Shown here: piece after piece, positions 10,638-23,390 of the stretch
How positions within the stretch are numbered: the first letter of the stretch is position 1
Layout: every line of letters starts with the position of its first letter
From: Zygnema cylindricum
Taxonomy: Eukaryota; Streptophyta; Zygnematophyceae; Zygnematales; Zygnemataceae
Length of the DNA: 64,000 nucleotides
Assembly: GCA_037447655.1 (NCBI GenBank)
Contig: JBBHKE010000447.1
Location: 186,001 to 250,000 of the forward strand
Direction of reading: 5' to 3'
Notes under the pieces: generated by a model
The model's input: the letters and a program-made list of their open reading frames with translations, nothing else
The model's database searches: none
What the model was told of the DNA's origin: nothing
Translations under genes and position numbers: made by a program

Positions 10638-11795
10638 TCAGTGATGGCGGAATACCTCCCGAAAGAATAAGTCTGCCACATCTCGCGCTGTGGCTGTGGT
10701 TGTCGTGGGTAAGAAATGAGCCATTTTTGTCAAGTAATCCACGACGACGAAAATAGAGTCATGACCTTCCCTGGTTAACGGGAGAGCAACGATGAAGTCC
10801 ATCGAAATCGCCTCCCAAGGAACAGATGGTATCGGAAGTGGTTGTAACAGACCCTGGTGACCCGATTCCGCTTTGTTTCTATTACAGGAGTCACACGTCC
10901 GGACATACTCCGCTATGTCCCGAGTCATGTTTGGCCAATAATACGCCTCAGCGACACGTGCGGTTGTTTTATCCCGGCCGAAGTGTCCACTGAGTGGTTC
11001 ATCATGACTTAATTTCAGTATCGAATGGCGTAGCTCTTGGTTTGTCGGGACGTAAAGTCTCGTTGTTTGACTTGGTCTGTATCGCCACATACCATTGGCG
11101 GTCCGAACCAATACTTTCCGTTTTATCAGTTCTCGTAATGTCTCGTCGTCGTTATATGCTGCCTTGATTCTACTTAGCCACTGCTCGTCCACTTCCACCG
11201 TACTGGTGACTGCGCTGAGAGTCGGATCTTGCGCTGTGGCCGCCGCTGCGGTGTTCTCCTTCACCGAGCTAACGTCGACATCCTGCGATGTGTGCGATCG
11301 TTGCTCCGCCACAGGAGCAGCGACTCCGGGTCTTCTCGACAGCGCATCTGCCGGATTCGTCTTGCCCGGTTTGTATTCAATGACAAGTTCCGGCCCGAAG
11401 GTCTGGAGAAACGTCATCCAGCGCACTTGTTTCTTGGACAATTTCGGCTGTGTTTGCAGGTACTGCAGGGCGTGGTGATCCGTGATAACTGTGATCCGCT
11501 TCCCCTGAACGTAACATTTCCAAACCTCCAGCGCATTGATTATCGCAATTGTTTCCTTTTCATGGGTGGCCCAGTTAAGCTCCGCTGCCTTTAGTTTTCG
11601 ACTGTCGTAGGCAATGGGTTGTAGGCCTTTTCCGTGATCCTGCATAAGGATCGCTCCAATAGCCGTATCGCTGGCGTCTGTAATTATCGTCCAAGGTAAG
11701 TCCGGGTCGGGAACAGCTAACATAGGGGCGGTAACCAACCGTTCCTTTAGCGTGTTAAAAGCTACCCCTTGCGCCAATTTCCACTCGTAGGGCAC
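10638..11795 (-). pseudogene. CRV RNase H and integrase
   Basis: This is the longest open frame of the chromovirus, 385 codons. RNase H comes first, with TDAS (D40), THEKE (residues 77-81) and TDHH (D106), followed by the tether and LSRRPG. The integrase zinc finger has H264, H271, C301 and C304. The catalytic core begins with SMDF (D333) and VVDYLTKMAHFLP. The frame then breaks near 10638. In the next stretch the motif usually read SDRD appears as SNRD, which would lose the second catalytic aspartate, and a second frameshift follows. The glutamate of GQTERVN is still legible near 10500. The protein would cut RNA in hybrids and insert the cDNA, but this copy is broken. Confidence 0.9.
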
Positions 11796-11988
11796 GTCAT
11801 TCTTAAGTAATTCCGTGAGTGGTGCAGCTATTTTGGCGAATCCTTCGACAAATTGTCAATAATAGGAGCATAATCCTAGAAAGCTCCGTAACTCCGTAAT
11901 GTTCACCGGCTGCGGCCACTCCTTCACTGCCCTTGTTTTGTTCGGATCCACTACGATTCCGTCCCGGCTTACCACATGGCCCACAAAA

Positions 11989-12451
11989 TCAATTTTTTTC
12001 CTTCAAGAAGTCACATTTGCTCCTCTTTGTGTACAACTTATTTTCCCGAAGAACCTGTAGGACAGTTCGTGGGTGCTTCATGTGTTCCTCCAACGTTCGG
12101 CTATACACCAAGATGTCGTCTAAAAAGAAGATTACAAATGCGTTTAGATATTGTCGAAAGATGGAGTTCATCAGATGTATAAAAGTCGCCGGCGCGTTGG
12201 TTAACCCAAACGACATTAACTAAACTGGAAATGACCATACCGAGTTCTAAATGCCGTCTTTTCCACATCCTCATCAACAATTCTAATCTGGTGATAGCCG
12301 CTCCGCAGATTATCTTTGAGAAATATTTAGCACCTCGAAGTCGGTCTAACAATTCGTCTATTCTTGGTAAAGGGTACGCATTCTTGATCGTTAACTTGTT
12401 TAGCGCTCGGTAGTCCACACACATACGGAAACCTCCATCTTTTTTATTCAC
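11989..12451 (-). pseudogene. CRV reverse transcriptase core
   Basis: Two frames are joined by a frameshift near 12310. The first reads [20 protein letters not shown] and [21 protein letters not shown] (RT motifs 1-2). The second carries [17 protein letters not shown] and the catalytic [11 protein letters not shown] (FxDD form of the YxDD box). The palm aspartates are therefore visible. Stops and a further indel lie between the linker and this block at 12455-12520. Confidence 0.9.
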
Positions 12452-12519
12452 GAAAAGAACGAAGCTCCATACGGTGACTTGCTCGGTTCAATTGCTCCGG
12501 CTTCGACTTACTCCATGAG

Positions 12520-13342
12520 TTACTTTTTGAGTTCGTCTAATTCGGTGTAACTCATCTTGTACATCCGATTAGCCGGGGGTGCCGCTCCGGGAACAAGTTC
12601 TATCTTGTGGTCTACTTCGCGCTTCGGAGGTAAGCCCTCGGGGAGCTTTGGGGGAAAAACATCTACGTACACCTCGAGAACTTTTGTCACGACTTCCGGG
12701 GCCTCTTCGGACGTCTTGCCGGTGTCGTCACTTTCTTTTGAGTCGAAGTCGGGATCCTTATTCTTCCATTCCTTCGGGATCTCCTCCTTCGCCTCCTCCA
12801 TGGGCTGGACGACCGCTACACTAATAGTTTCCCCTTTTGTGAGTGCCCTCTTAAGCTGTAAAGCCGAAAGTAGGCGTCCCTCTTCCGATCCTTTATCAGC
12901 GGCTCCCGCTTTTACCTCAAACTCTTCTTCGCCCTTCATGGCCCTACTTCTTGAATCGATCGTCGGATTCTATTTTTGCAAACCACGGCTTCCCCAAGAT
13001 TACTTCATGGTCCCCAAGAGGTAATACATGAAGAGTGTCGTACCATCGGAATCTCCCGATGCCTACACGTAACCTCGGGGTACGATGGGTAATGGATAAG
13101 GAACTTTCGTCTGCCAACTGCACTGACTGCTGATTCGTAAGCACCACAAGAGGAAGCTTCAACTTTTTCACCGTTGCCTCGTTGATGAAATTTCCCAATG
13201 CTCCGGAGTCCACTATGAAGCTGGTTGCGCACACTCCGATTTGACCCCGAAATATCAAAGGGTCTCCTCCTTCACCGGGTAACCTCATGACGTTAAGTTT
13301 CCCCTTTCCTGCATATTTCCGTTTTGGACAATCACGGGCCAT
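12520..13342 (-). pseudogene. CRV protease and linker to RT
   Basis: 13342-12944 begins in the zinc knuckle (MARDCPKRK) and runs into a retropepsin with VDSGALGNFI as the active-site box and EVILGKPWF as the C-terminal ILG box. A frameshift separates it from 12939-12520, an acidic linker that ends in the pre-RT segment LPPKREVDHKIELVPGA..RMYKMS typical of gypsy elements. The linker is lysine- and glutamate-rich. Confidence 0.88.
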
Positions 13343-13366
13343 ATGGTTCGGAGAACCGCACTGGAA

Positions 13367-14233
13367 TCATAAGCCATTCTGCCTCCTCCGTTGGAGCTCC
13401 TCAGGGGATAAGTAGTTGGCCTTGGTCTTGATAGTTTTCTTCTTTTTCCGCAGTACGTTGACCACCTCGCTATTCTCATCAATTGCTCTGAGCTCCATGG
13501 GAGTTGGACCATCGTCTCGGCGACCCCCTCCACCACTACTCGACCCAAAATGATAAGGTTGTCCGAGGGTGAAGTCGACTAAATCGGTCCGCTCACCAAA
13601 CTGAATGATTGCGGAGAGACTAGGAGTTGTGCTTTCCCGAGCAAGCCATTGTTCCAAATCCCTACGAATAAAGGATTTGAGCCCCTTCACATAGCGACCC
13701 ACAACTTCATCTTCCATCATCGTAGGTATTTTAACCTTACACTCCAAAAATCGTTGCGTAAAATCCAACACCAAAGTTCGTTGCTACAGCACTGCGATCT
13801 TATCTCGTGCAACCTTAACCGTATTAACAGGCTGCCAGGCGTCTCGGAGGAACTGGACGAAGAGAGCCCAAACGGTCGGTATCTCTTCACTCTCCACCAA
13901 TGTCCTCCACCATGGACCCGCTGCCCCCTTAAGAAGACCACCCGCGTAGTGAATCTTCTCTCGGTCCGACAGGCTAGGAAAATTCTCGAGATAATTCGCA
14001 ACATAGAATAGCCATGTGTACAAGTTCATGTGTCTTGCGGGGTCGAACTCGTCGGGAAGTCGTAATTTCAGTCTCCTGGAGTCTCTCTCCATGCCTCCAT
14101 GAGGTTGCTCAACAAGATGAGATTCCAAAGCTGCGACGGTGTTGCTCAGCTGGGCGTTCTGTAATCTCACGCTTTCTAGCTCCCCGAGAACTTGGGCTAT
14201 CATTTCTGTAGTAGATACGCCGTGTTCGTCCAT
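13367..14233 (-). pseudogene. CRV gag
   Basis: The start ATG at 14233 is 22 nt inside the primer site. The first 149 codons hold a heptad-like LESVRLQNAQLSNTVAALE coiled coil and the capsid segment ARHMNLYTWLFYVANYL..WWRTL. An in-frame amber codon follows and the same frame continues at 13774-13367 (FTQRFLECKV..LKSFIRRDLEQWL). The CCHC knuckle that follows (FQCGSPNHMARDC) has lost its first cysteine to a TGA codon. Confidence 0.88.
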
Positions 14234-14254
14234 GCTGTCGAGTCACGGGGAATA

Positions 14255-14266
14255 GCTTCGATACCA
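14255..14266 (-). promoter_or_regulatory. CRV primer binding site
   Basis: The minus strand reads TGGTATCGAAGC one base inside the LTR. This resembles the usual TGGTATCAGAGC complementary to the 3' end of initiator tRNA-Met, with two differences. It contrasts with the anticodon-type site of the copia elements here. Confidence 0.75.
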
Positions 14267-14267
14267 G

Positions 14268-14759
14268 TGTAAAAGGGACAAGGATTATAGGCACAGCAAT
14301 ACACCACCATGCAAAGCGGAAAGCTCCAAAGATCTTCCCGTAGCAACAGCAGGCGCACACAGCAATAACAGACAAGATTGCGCTTTATTACTCAAGAGAG
14401 GATTACAAAATTCGGCGCTCGCTGCGAAGGTCTACTAAAAAGAGCCTGTCTCGTACTACGTCTATCTCACTATTTAAACTAACTGCTAGTCAACCCAATA
14501 CTGTACAAATGTACACAGGGACCTTCGCGGTCAACCGAGATCTATCCACAATATTATTCTAGAACTATACGGTAAAATCTACTTTCCGCGGCGTTGCTAT
14601 ACTGCTACGCAACATTGCTATGCTGCGCTATGTGATTCTTCTAAGTTGCTATGCTGCTATGTTGCGCTAATCTGGAATCGCAGCTGCGCTGCTCTGCAAC
14701 CGCAACTATAGCAGCCTACTTTCTAGCCACTAAGTACTCAACCTTGTAACCCTGTTACA
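14268..14759 (-). mobile_element. CRV 5' LTR (right copy)
   Basis: It starts TGTAAAAGGGAC and ends CTGTTACA on the plus strand (TG..CA on both strands). It is about 492 bp and is followed at once by resumed A1 gag. Confidence 0.9.
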
Positions 14760-17026
14760 AACTTGCTACACTTTTCATGGAGCTCGAGAGTGCTAGAAAA
14801 GATTTTGGTGAAAAGAAAAGGTTAACTGTCTATTGATCAAGTTACCCGATGAGTTCGAGAACATAATGAATCGTGTGCAGGACTTGCTGGACTCAAGGTG
14901 GATATGGAACTCAATGGTAGGAATGATTCTCGTTCGAGAGAATACAATTGAGATCTGAAGGGGAGGAAAGAGTGGGCAAGCCTTGGCAGCTGGGACCGAG
15001 TGGAGGTACATGAATTCCTGGAGACCGGTCGGAAATTACGGAGGGGGGGAGCAGAAAAAACAGACCGATGAGTTCGGACCAAGGGCTCTTAAGGATTTAT
15101 GTCATTTCTGTAAGAAACCAGGGCACTATATGGAAGAGTGCACTAAACTAACCGAGCTACGGTAAAAGGAGGGGCAGACCGGTGGAACACCGATAGGAAA
15201 GAAAAAGGCCCTTCTGACACAGGTACATGAGATGGAACCCAAAGACGAGGACGATGAGCTCCTATTGGATGAGGAGTTGGAAGCGACAAACGAGGTAAGA
15301 ATTCCACGAAAGAAGAAATGTGCTTTCGGTGGATTGAAAGGTGAAGCAGGCACGATTGTAGATTCAGGTGCCTCAATGCACATATGTAAGGATTAACACC
15401 TGTTCACTAAGATAAAAAAGATTCCCACCGTAGAGATAGAGTACGGGGATGGGAGGATAGTCAACACTACTCTTGTAGGATCGGTAGATCTGAAAGTGTT
15501 GGTAGAAGGAAAGACATCTATAGTTACATTCTTCGATGTATTGTTTATTCCGGAGCTGAACAAAAACCTCATCTCTACGTCCATATTAGATGATAAGGGT
15601 TTTGATACTAGCACTAGGAAAGGAGTCTTAACTGCTAGTTTTGAGGAGGAAGTTTATTTCACCGCTGAAAAAGGTAGCCAAGGGATGTTTAGGTTGATTT
15701 TAAGCAATGAAAAAAAGAAACTTTATTATGTTGGTGTTCATGATATAATGATGTGGCATAAGAGGCTTAGGCATGTGAATCTAGAGAAGTTATGAGAGAT
15801 GAAAAAGACGGGAGTGGTGGAAGGAATTCAGTTCAGTGAGAGTGAGAATCTAAGTGATTGTAGTGGATGTGCTCAAGGTAAAGCACACAGATTGCCCTTT
15901 CCCAAAACAACCACCTATAAAGGAGAGAAATTCTAGATTTAGAACACACAGATATTTGGGGACCGGCCAAAATGCCCTCATCGGGGGGGAAGAGATTTAT
16001 GATGACTATCACTAATGATTGGTCTCGGTATTCCAGGGTGTATTTTTTAAAACAAGTGAGAAGCTCAAGATTGTTTTAGACAATATAAAACATGGAGCGA
16101 AAAACTCCATGAAACTCCAATCAAGAAAGTAAGGAGTGACAATGGTGGAGAGTATACCTCTAACCAGTTTGAGGATTTTTTGAGGGAAGATGGAGTCTAA
16201 AAGCAAAAGACAGTTCCAGAAAACCAGGAACAGAATGGGGTAGCTGAAAGATTAAATAGGACACTAAGCGACACTGTTAGAAGTATGTGGTCGGATAAAA
16301 AGATAGGAAAAAGGTTTTGGGCAGAAGCAATGAACTGTGCTAATTACCTCAAAAAAAGAGTTCTTACTTCTGCTATAAAAGGTCAAACACCTTATGAGAT
16401 ATGGACTGGCCGGAAACCAGACATATCTCACTTAAAGGTTTTCGGCAATCAAGTATTTAGTCTAGATACAGATCGGTCTAATTGGAAGCTAGATCCTAAA
16501 GGAAAACCGGGACTCTTATTAGGATATGATGAGGATGTTAAAAGATAAAGAGTTTATAATCTAAAAAGGGAAGATATAATCTTAGTAAAGCATCTAGTAG
16601 TTATAGATGAAGGAAAGTCAATGGATCCCTTCATGTATACAAAGTATGTAAAAATCAGATTTGAGTCAGAAAATTCCGATGTCTTAAAGCTTCCTAATTA
16701 TCCACGTTTTAGTGAAGATGACATTCTTGCAGGTACAAATCAGACTGAAAAGGACTCGGCTATGGAAACTCCAGTGAGAACTCTACCCGAAGCGGAAGAC
16801 GTGATCGAAATTGATTCGGAATCAAGGGATAGGGGAGAAGCCGAGAATGTTCAAAAGAACCCACGAGAACCATCTATTCCGACCATAGATTTTGAGGGGG
16901 GGAGGAGAAGTAGCAAAAGATTACAAGAAAAACAGGTTAATAACAAGGTAACAAAACTATCTTATCAAGATGAACCTCAAACTTATGGAGAGGCGATGAC
17001 TTGTCCAGAAAGCAACCGGTGGAAGA
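14760..17026 (+). pseudogene. A1 gag (rest) and pol up to the RT border
   Basis: The gag resumes at LATLFMELESA. The zinc knuckle CHFCKKPGHYMEEC is intact at about 15100. The retropepsin site VDSGASMHIC (15358-15390) is intact but followed by a stop. 15496-15795 covers the protease end and the GAG-pre-integrase MMWHKRLRHVN. The integrase catalytic core contains RSDNGGEYTSN and ENQEQNGVAE, but the HTDIWG region is frameshifted. 16285-16548 and 16621-17037 cover the integrase C-terminus and the acidic spacer (VDPF..SSKRLQEKQVNN). The text stops at NRWK, where A2 inserted. At least eight stops or frameshifts are visible. Confidence 0.85.
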
Positions 17027-18091
17027 TGAAACTCTGAGACCTCTATAAGTCTTCAGAATAGACAGCTTCCAAGAAGCCTCTAGGATAACCGTGACCCCTT
17101 TGTGTTTCAGCAAGAAACACTGCCACCTTGGCAGACAAAAACTTAGACCACCTTCACCCCTGTGAACGCAATTCTCCCTTGAATCGATAGCAAAAAGAAT
17201 CTCTGAATTTGCTTCCCTGAGCAGTAAGTTATGGAGGGTCAAAGTTGACCTTTTGTACAGAAGCTCTCTGGGAGAGAGGGTCCTATCTACTAATTTTTCT
17301 AAGTCTTATCTGTCTCATAGACTCTATCTACTGATGTACGGAGCAAATCATATTACACTTTCGTACACAAAAGTACAGCTGTCGGTGTACTTTCTGTACA
17401 GTCACTGTACAACATGGCCTAAATGTCGACACGTGGTATATCCGGATTTGCTCCCTTAATCCTCGGAGATGTCGCGATCCAATGTTATTCTCCCACGTGT
17501 CATCCGATGTGGCGATGACCAAAATCCGCCGAAATCCTCTTCCGCGATCTCGACATTCATTGCGGCTGTCTGATTAAATGCACATTTAATCGTAGCCGTA
17601 ATAAATACCTGCGCGGTATTCGTTTCGCTATTGAAACAAATACTCGGTACATGTTTCTTGTCCGTACCTTGATTTGTACTTTTACATTCCTGATCTATGT
17701 ATCCCGTAAACAGTTTCAGTTAAATGAATTATCCATCGTGGTAATGTTTAATTAAATATCAAACCATATGGTATGTATCATTAGTTCTAGATTTAACGGA
17801 TAAAGCTACCGACTACCGGCTGCTCAAGGTCCAGCAGGTACCAGGTTCAAATCCTGGATGCAACATATATCTTTTTAGTAAATAAACCCCTAACGGTACA
17901 TAAACTAATATATTTCCCGTAAACCTCTTGATAGCCTAGGTAGCCATGGCTCTAGCTTCCTCTCCAATTTCTCAGTTACTGCGACAAGTTTGAGAGTGGG
18001 AGAGAGAAGTTAGAGATAGAATGCCTTGGTATCTTTCTATATTTCTATTTAGACCTAGAAAATACTTAACAACGTACCATTAATTTCTACA
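17027..18091 (-). mobile_element. A2 3' LTR
   Basis: TGAAACTCTGAG...TTCTACA on the plus strand, 1065 bp. G-box cores CACGTG lie at 17430-17435 and 17494-17499. A polypurine tract (GGGGAG preceded by AAAATAA on the minus strand) lies at 18092-18104. Confidence 0.92.
17794..17876 (+). other. tRNA-like cassette in A2 3' LTR (antisense to the element)
   Basis: An A-box-like AACGGATAAAGC is at about 17794-17806. The T-arm CCAGG-TTCAAAT-CCTGG is at 17841-17857, a perfect 5-bp stem with a 7-nt loop and a B-box GGTTCAAATCC. A TTTTT run is at 17872-17876. The copy in the A2 5' LTR (about 24461-24541) is nearly the same. Confidence 0.7.
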
Positions 18092-21000
18092 CTCCCCTTA
18101 TTTTCTAGTCAATCTTTAATTTCAGACCACACTTCTCTCGCATAAAATTAGCTTAGGGGAAGGTACAGGTTTGGTCATCATATGTGCTACCATCTCACTA
18201 TCTGGTCGGTACTCTAGACCGATTATTTTGTTTTCTACTTTCTCTCTAACAAAGCTGAGTCTAATGTCCATGTGTTTGGCTTTAAAATGATGTTTAGGAT
18301 TGGCAGAAATAGCGATTGCTGCCTGATTATCACAAAATTTTTTTTGCACACCACTCTTAAGGTGACCAAGCTCACCAAGCAAAGACTTGACCCACATCAA
18401 TTCTTTTACAGTGGAACAAGAGGCCATATACTTAGCCTCCATGGTGGACTGAGCAATAACTTCTTGCTGTTTGCTACTCTAACAGCAAGCCCCATCACCC
18501 ACATATAATATATATCCAGAAGTACATCTCCTCATCGGAGCATCACGATAACTATCATCACTCCAAGTAGTGGTGTCAGTATTCTCCCCAACCAAATGCA
18601 ACCATGGATCGCTAGTTCCTATCAAATATCTAAGGACTCTCTTAGCTTCCTCCCAATCCCTCTTAGTGGGAGCATTTAGACTTCTACTCAGCACTCCCAC
18701 AGCTGCAGCTAAATCCGGTCGGGTACAATTCATAAAATAGATTATACTTCCCACTACTTGCCTGTAAGGAATAGTCTGCAAGAACTTCTGTTCTTTAGGA
18801 GATAATTCCTTGTCTTAGACTATGACTCCTTCCTCACTCCCCTACTTCCCTTCTTTAACTCCATTGGAGTTGTACAACTATTAGCTTTTTCCATCTGAAA
18901 TTTTTCAAGCATGTTCCCTATTGCTTCGTTTTGAGTCAATCTAATAATCTTTCTTTCTCGGTCACTTTCTACTTGAATTCACAAAATATATTTTGCTTCC
19001 CCCATATCTTTCATTTCCAATCTCCCCTTAAGATCGGTTTTCAGTTTATTAATTTTTTCCATTGATTTACTTAAAACAAGCAAATCATCAATATAAATTG
19101 CAATAAAAATAAAACCTTTCTCATCTTCAAAGACATAGATTGAGTGATCTGAGCTGATTTAGATTAATTCCTGACAGGTAAGAAACTCATCAAGCTTGTT
19201 ATTCCACTGTCGAGGCACCTGTTTCAAACCATAGAGAGATTTAATCAGCCGGCATACCTTACTCTCCTCTCCTTCTTCCACAAACCCTTCGGGTTCTCGC
19301 ATGAAGATCTCTTCTTCTTATTCTCCATGCAAGAAGGCTGTCTTGATGTCCATCTAGTGCACCTCCATGTCTTTCGCTGCTGCCAAACTGAGAAGTATGT
19401 GCGCGGTGGGAAATGTGACCACCGGGGCAAAGGTTTCCTCGTAGTCAATTCCCTCCTTTTGTGTAAATCCATTTGCCACTAATCGGGCCTTGTAGCACTC
19501 AATCGTGTTGTGTAGGTTCAGTTTTAATTTGAAAACCCACTTACAGCCGATTGGTTTTTGGTTAGGTGGACAATCCACCAGCTCCCAAGTATCGGCTGCC
19601 ATAATTGAGGCCATCTCCTCATTGATGGCTGTCTTCCACCGGTTCCTTTATGGAGAAGTCACCGCCTCTCCATAAGTTTGAGGTTTATCTTGATGAGATA
19701 GTTTTGTTACCTTGTTATTAACTTGTTTTTCTTGCAATCTTTTGCTACTTCTCCTTCCCCCTTCAAAATCTGAGGTCGGAATAGATGGTTCTTGTGGATT
19801 CTTTTAAACAATCTCGGCTTCTCCCATGTCTCTTCATTCCGAATCAATTTCCACCATGTCTTCCGCTTCGGGTAGAGTTTTCACTGGAGTTTCAGCAGCC
19901 AAGTCCTTTTTGGTTTGATTTGTACCTGCAAGAATGTCATCTTCCCTAAAACGTGGATAATTAGGAAGCTCAAAGACATCGGAATTTTCTGACTCAAATC
20001 TGATTTTTACTGACTTTGTATACTTCAAGGGATCCACAGACTTTCCTTCATCCATAACTACTAGATGCTTTACTAAGATTATATCTTCCCTTTTTAGATC
20101 ATAAACTCTATATCCTTTAACATCCCCATCATATCCTAACAAGTATCCCGGTTTTCCTTTAGGATCTAGCTTCCAATTGGAGTGATCTATATCTAGACTG
20201 AAAACTTGATTGCCGAAAACCTTTAACTGAGATATGTCTGGTTTCCGGATGTCCATCTCTCATAAGGTGTTTGATCTTTTATAGCTAAAGTAAGAACTCT
20301 ATTTTTGAGGTAATTAGCACAGTTCATTGCTTCTGCCCAAAACCTTTTTCCTATCTTTTTATCTGACAACATACTTCTAGCACTATCACTTAGTGTTCTA
20401 TTTAACTTTTCAGCCACCCCATTCTATTCCGGGTTTTCTGGAACTGTCTTTTGGTGTTGAACCCCATCTTCCCTCAGAAAATCCTCAAATTGGTTAGAAG
20501 TATACTCTCCAACATTGTCACTCCTAACTCTCTTGATTGGAGATTCATGGAGTTTTTCGCTCCATGCTTTATATTGTTTAAAACAATCCTGAACTTTTGA
20601 CTTGTTTTTCAAAAAATACACCCGGGAATACCGAGACCAATCATCAGTGATAGTCATCATAAATCTCTTCCCCTCCGGTGAGGGCACTTTAGTCGGTCCC
20701 AGAATATGTGTGTGTACTAGATCTAGATTTTTTTCTCCCTTATAGGTGGCTGTTTTAGGAAAGGGTAATCTGTGTGCTTTACCTTGAGCACATCCACTAC
20801 AATCACTTATATTATCACTCTCACTGAACGTAATCCCTTCCACCACTCCCATCTTTTTCATCTCTCTTAACTTATCTAGATTCACATGCCCAAGCCTCTT
20901 ATTCCACATCATAATATCATGAACACCAGCATAATAAAGTTTCTTCGTTTCATTGCTTAAAACCAACCTTAACATCCCATGGCTACTTTTCTCAGCAATG

Positions 21001-22196
21001 AAATAGACATCCTCCTTAAAACTAGCAATAAAGACTCTTTCCCTAGTGCTAGTAAAAAAACCCTTATCATCTAATAGAGATGTAGAGATGAGGTTTTTGT
21101 TCAGCTCCGAATAAAAAATACATCAGAGAATGTTACTATGGATGTCTTTCCTTCTACTAACACTTTCAAATCTACCGATCCTACAAGTGTAGTGGTGACT
21201 ATCCCCCCATCCCCGAACTTTATCTCTACGGTGGGAATCTTTCTTATCTTAGTGAATAGGTGCCTATCCTTACACATGTACATGAAGGCACTTGAATCTA
21301 CAATCCAACCTGCTTCATCTTTCAATCCATCGTAAGCACATTTGTGCCTTCGTGGAATTTTGACCTCGTTTTTCCCCTCCAACTCCTTATCTAATAGAAG
21401 CTCATCGTCCTCGTCCTCAGATTCTGCCTCATGCACCAATGTCAAAAGGGCTTTTTTCTTTCCTCTCGGGGTTCCATCAGTCTGCCCCTATTTTAACCAA
21501 AGCTCGGTTAGCTTAGTGCACTCCGCCATATAGTGCCCTGGTTTCTTACAAAAATGACATAAGCCGTTGGGAGCCCTTGGTCCGAACACGTCGGTCTGAT
21601 TTTTCTGCTCCCTCCCCCCATAGTTTCCGACCGGTCTTCGGGAATCCTTGTTCCTCCAATCGGTGGCAGCTGCCAAGGCTTGCCCAATCTTTCCTCCCCT
21701 TCGGATCTCATTCGTATTCTCTCGAACGAGAGTTATCCCTACCATTGAGTTCAATATTCACCTTGAGTCCGGCAAGTCCTGCATATGGTTGACTATATTC
21801 TTGAACTCATCGGGTAACTTCATCAGTAAACAGTTAACCTTTTCTTTTTCACTAAAATCTTTTCCCGCACTCTCTAGCTCCATGAAGAGTGTAGCAAGCT
21901 CATTGCAAAAATCCAACATCTTCCCTTTTTGTATACATACTCCTTAACTTTGTGATCAGCCAACTATTGTTGCTGAATCCTACCACTTCGGTACATCTCT
22001 ATGAGAGCCATCCAAAGATCGGATGCCTTTTCAACCTGCAAATGAGGATATGCAAGTCCTTGAGTGAGATGGCGTTGGATGAAGTGCTTTGCCGCCATAT
22101 TATTGAAGTCCCAGGTTTCAGTATCATTCTCCTCGTTCCTCGGAATAGGTGACATGAATGCCGAACCTGTTGTTATTGGTGTGGTTGCCTCCTTCT
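18092..22196 (-). pseudogene. A2 gag-pol
   Basis: Reading right to left: gag from about 22196 (TPITTGSAFMSPIPRNEEND), a zinc knuckle CHFCKKPGHYMAEC at about 21530, a protease with DSSAF instead of DSGAS at about 21315, and an integrase at 20975-20424. In the integrase the zinc-finger histidine is changed (MMWNKRL) and the first catalytic aspartate is changed (HTHILGP for HTDIWGP), while RSDN is kept. The RT follows in frames 19614-18960, where the catalytic box reads YIDD near 19090. RNase H is at 18781-18122 (TWSDDSY, CDNQAAIAIS, MTKPVPSPKL). Several stops and frameshifts are present. The gag N-terminus is missing here. Confidence 0.87.
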
Positions 22197-22636
22197 TGAA
22201 ACTCTCAGACCTCCATAAGTCCTCAAAGTGGACAGCTTCCAAGAAGCCTCTAGGATAATCCTGACCCCTTTGTGTTTCAGCAAGAATAACTGCCACCCTG
22301 GCAGACAAACACTCTAACCACCTGCACTCCTGTGAAGGCAAGACTCCCCTAAGTCGATAGCAAAAAGAATCTTTGAATTTGCTTCCCTGAACAGTAAGTT
22401 ATGGAGGGTCAAAGTTGACCTTTTGTACAGAAGCTCTCTGGGAGAGAGGGTCCTATCTTCTAATTTTTCTAAGTCCTATCTCTCTTAAGACTCTATCTAT
22501 TGATGTACAGAACTAATCAGATTACAGTTCCGTACGCAAAAGTACAGCTGCCGGTGTACTTCATGTACGGACACTGTACGACATGACCTAAATGTCCACA
22601 CGTGGTATGTCCGGATTCGCTCCTTTAATCCTCGGA
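22197..22636 (-). mobile_element. Family A LTR fragment inside A2
   Basis: TGAAACTCTCAGACC... is the U5/R end of a minus-strand LTR, fused directly to the middle of gag on its left and cut on its right within CTCGGAGAT, where family B sequence begins. Confidence 0.85.
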
Positions 22637-23390
22637 GATTTTGGTGATTATGCTTCACGACATCAAGGGTGCCGAAGAAGAGCTACGGACGGCGGCGCCG
22701 TCAGTTTGGTGAGGGACGCGAAATCGCGTCCATCACATGATATTTATTTTGGACGGTCCAGATTCGTTTGACGGAATTCGTAAGACATGTAAATATTTAG
22801 CAATGTTTTGTCCTGTGTATTAATTACTAGTGTAGATCTCATGTACACTCACATTAATTGAGGGAGTTGATTGATTGCGTACGGCTGGTATGCCTCCGTT
22901 CAGTTAGTAGTAAGCTGTAGTGTATACTTGTAGGACTTAGTCATTTTTTGGACTTAGGAACTTTTGGACAGAAACTGTTTTCTACTCCTTTTTGGGAATT
23001 TCATCTGAGAATTGCTCTCAGTTATATTGACATAATTATCTGAAATTTTGCATGTGTGTTTCTACTTGTATTGGCAATATTGTGGCAAATTTGCAGACCT
23101 AGTGTGTGTCTGGTTTGCGTGGGGCTTCATTGTGAAGTTGGTCAGATTTATCAAAGTTCTGGCAAGCTGTTTTTCTGCAACTTTGACTGAGTGTTGTGAT
23201 TATTTGGTTAGGTATTGTTATATGAAAAGTGGTGGGAATACTTAGTGGCCTAGGAAATTTCTGGTTGAGTTTTTTCAGCTTGGTTTGGTAATTCTGTAGA
23301 ATTCTGAGTGGAATCAAAGGAGGCTGTTTTGGGGTAGTCTGTGGTGCTTCCGATGGTACATTCATGGCTGAAAAAGGCTATGAACATCAA
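22637..23390 (+). mobile_element. Family B LTR fragment (plus), 5'-truncated
   Basis: It corresponds to 28919-29672 of B1 and is almost the same by eye. It lacks the first ~314 bp of the LTR and ends GAACATCA. It includes the hairpin GGACGCG-AAAT-CGCGTCC. It joins copia LTR on its left and copia gag on its right. Confidence 0.85.

Larger units (their letters stand above)
8443..14759 (-). mobile_element. Ty3/gypsy chromovirus (CRV) inserted in A1 gag
   Basis: This is a 6.3-kb minus-strand element with LTRs of 494 and 492 bp, ending TG..CA on the better copy. The order on its coding strand is gag, protease, RT, RNase H, integrase, chromodomain, which is the chromovirus order. Its base composition and codon use are clearly more GC-rich than the copia elements around it. 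The two LTRs differ at several dozen positions by eye, so the insertion is old. Flanks GATGC and AACTT are not duplicates, and about 360 bp of host gag is missing at the junction. This points to a rearrangement after insertion. Confidence 0.9.

Noticed and set aside
11095-11594. Plus-strand open frames across the chromovirus (127 and 121 codons)
   Set aside because: They are antisense shadows of the minus-strand RNase H and integrase frame, which has clear catalytic motifs.
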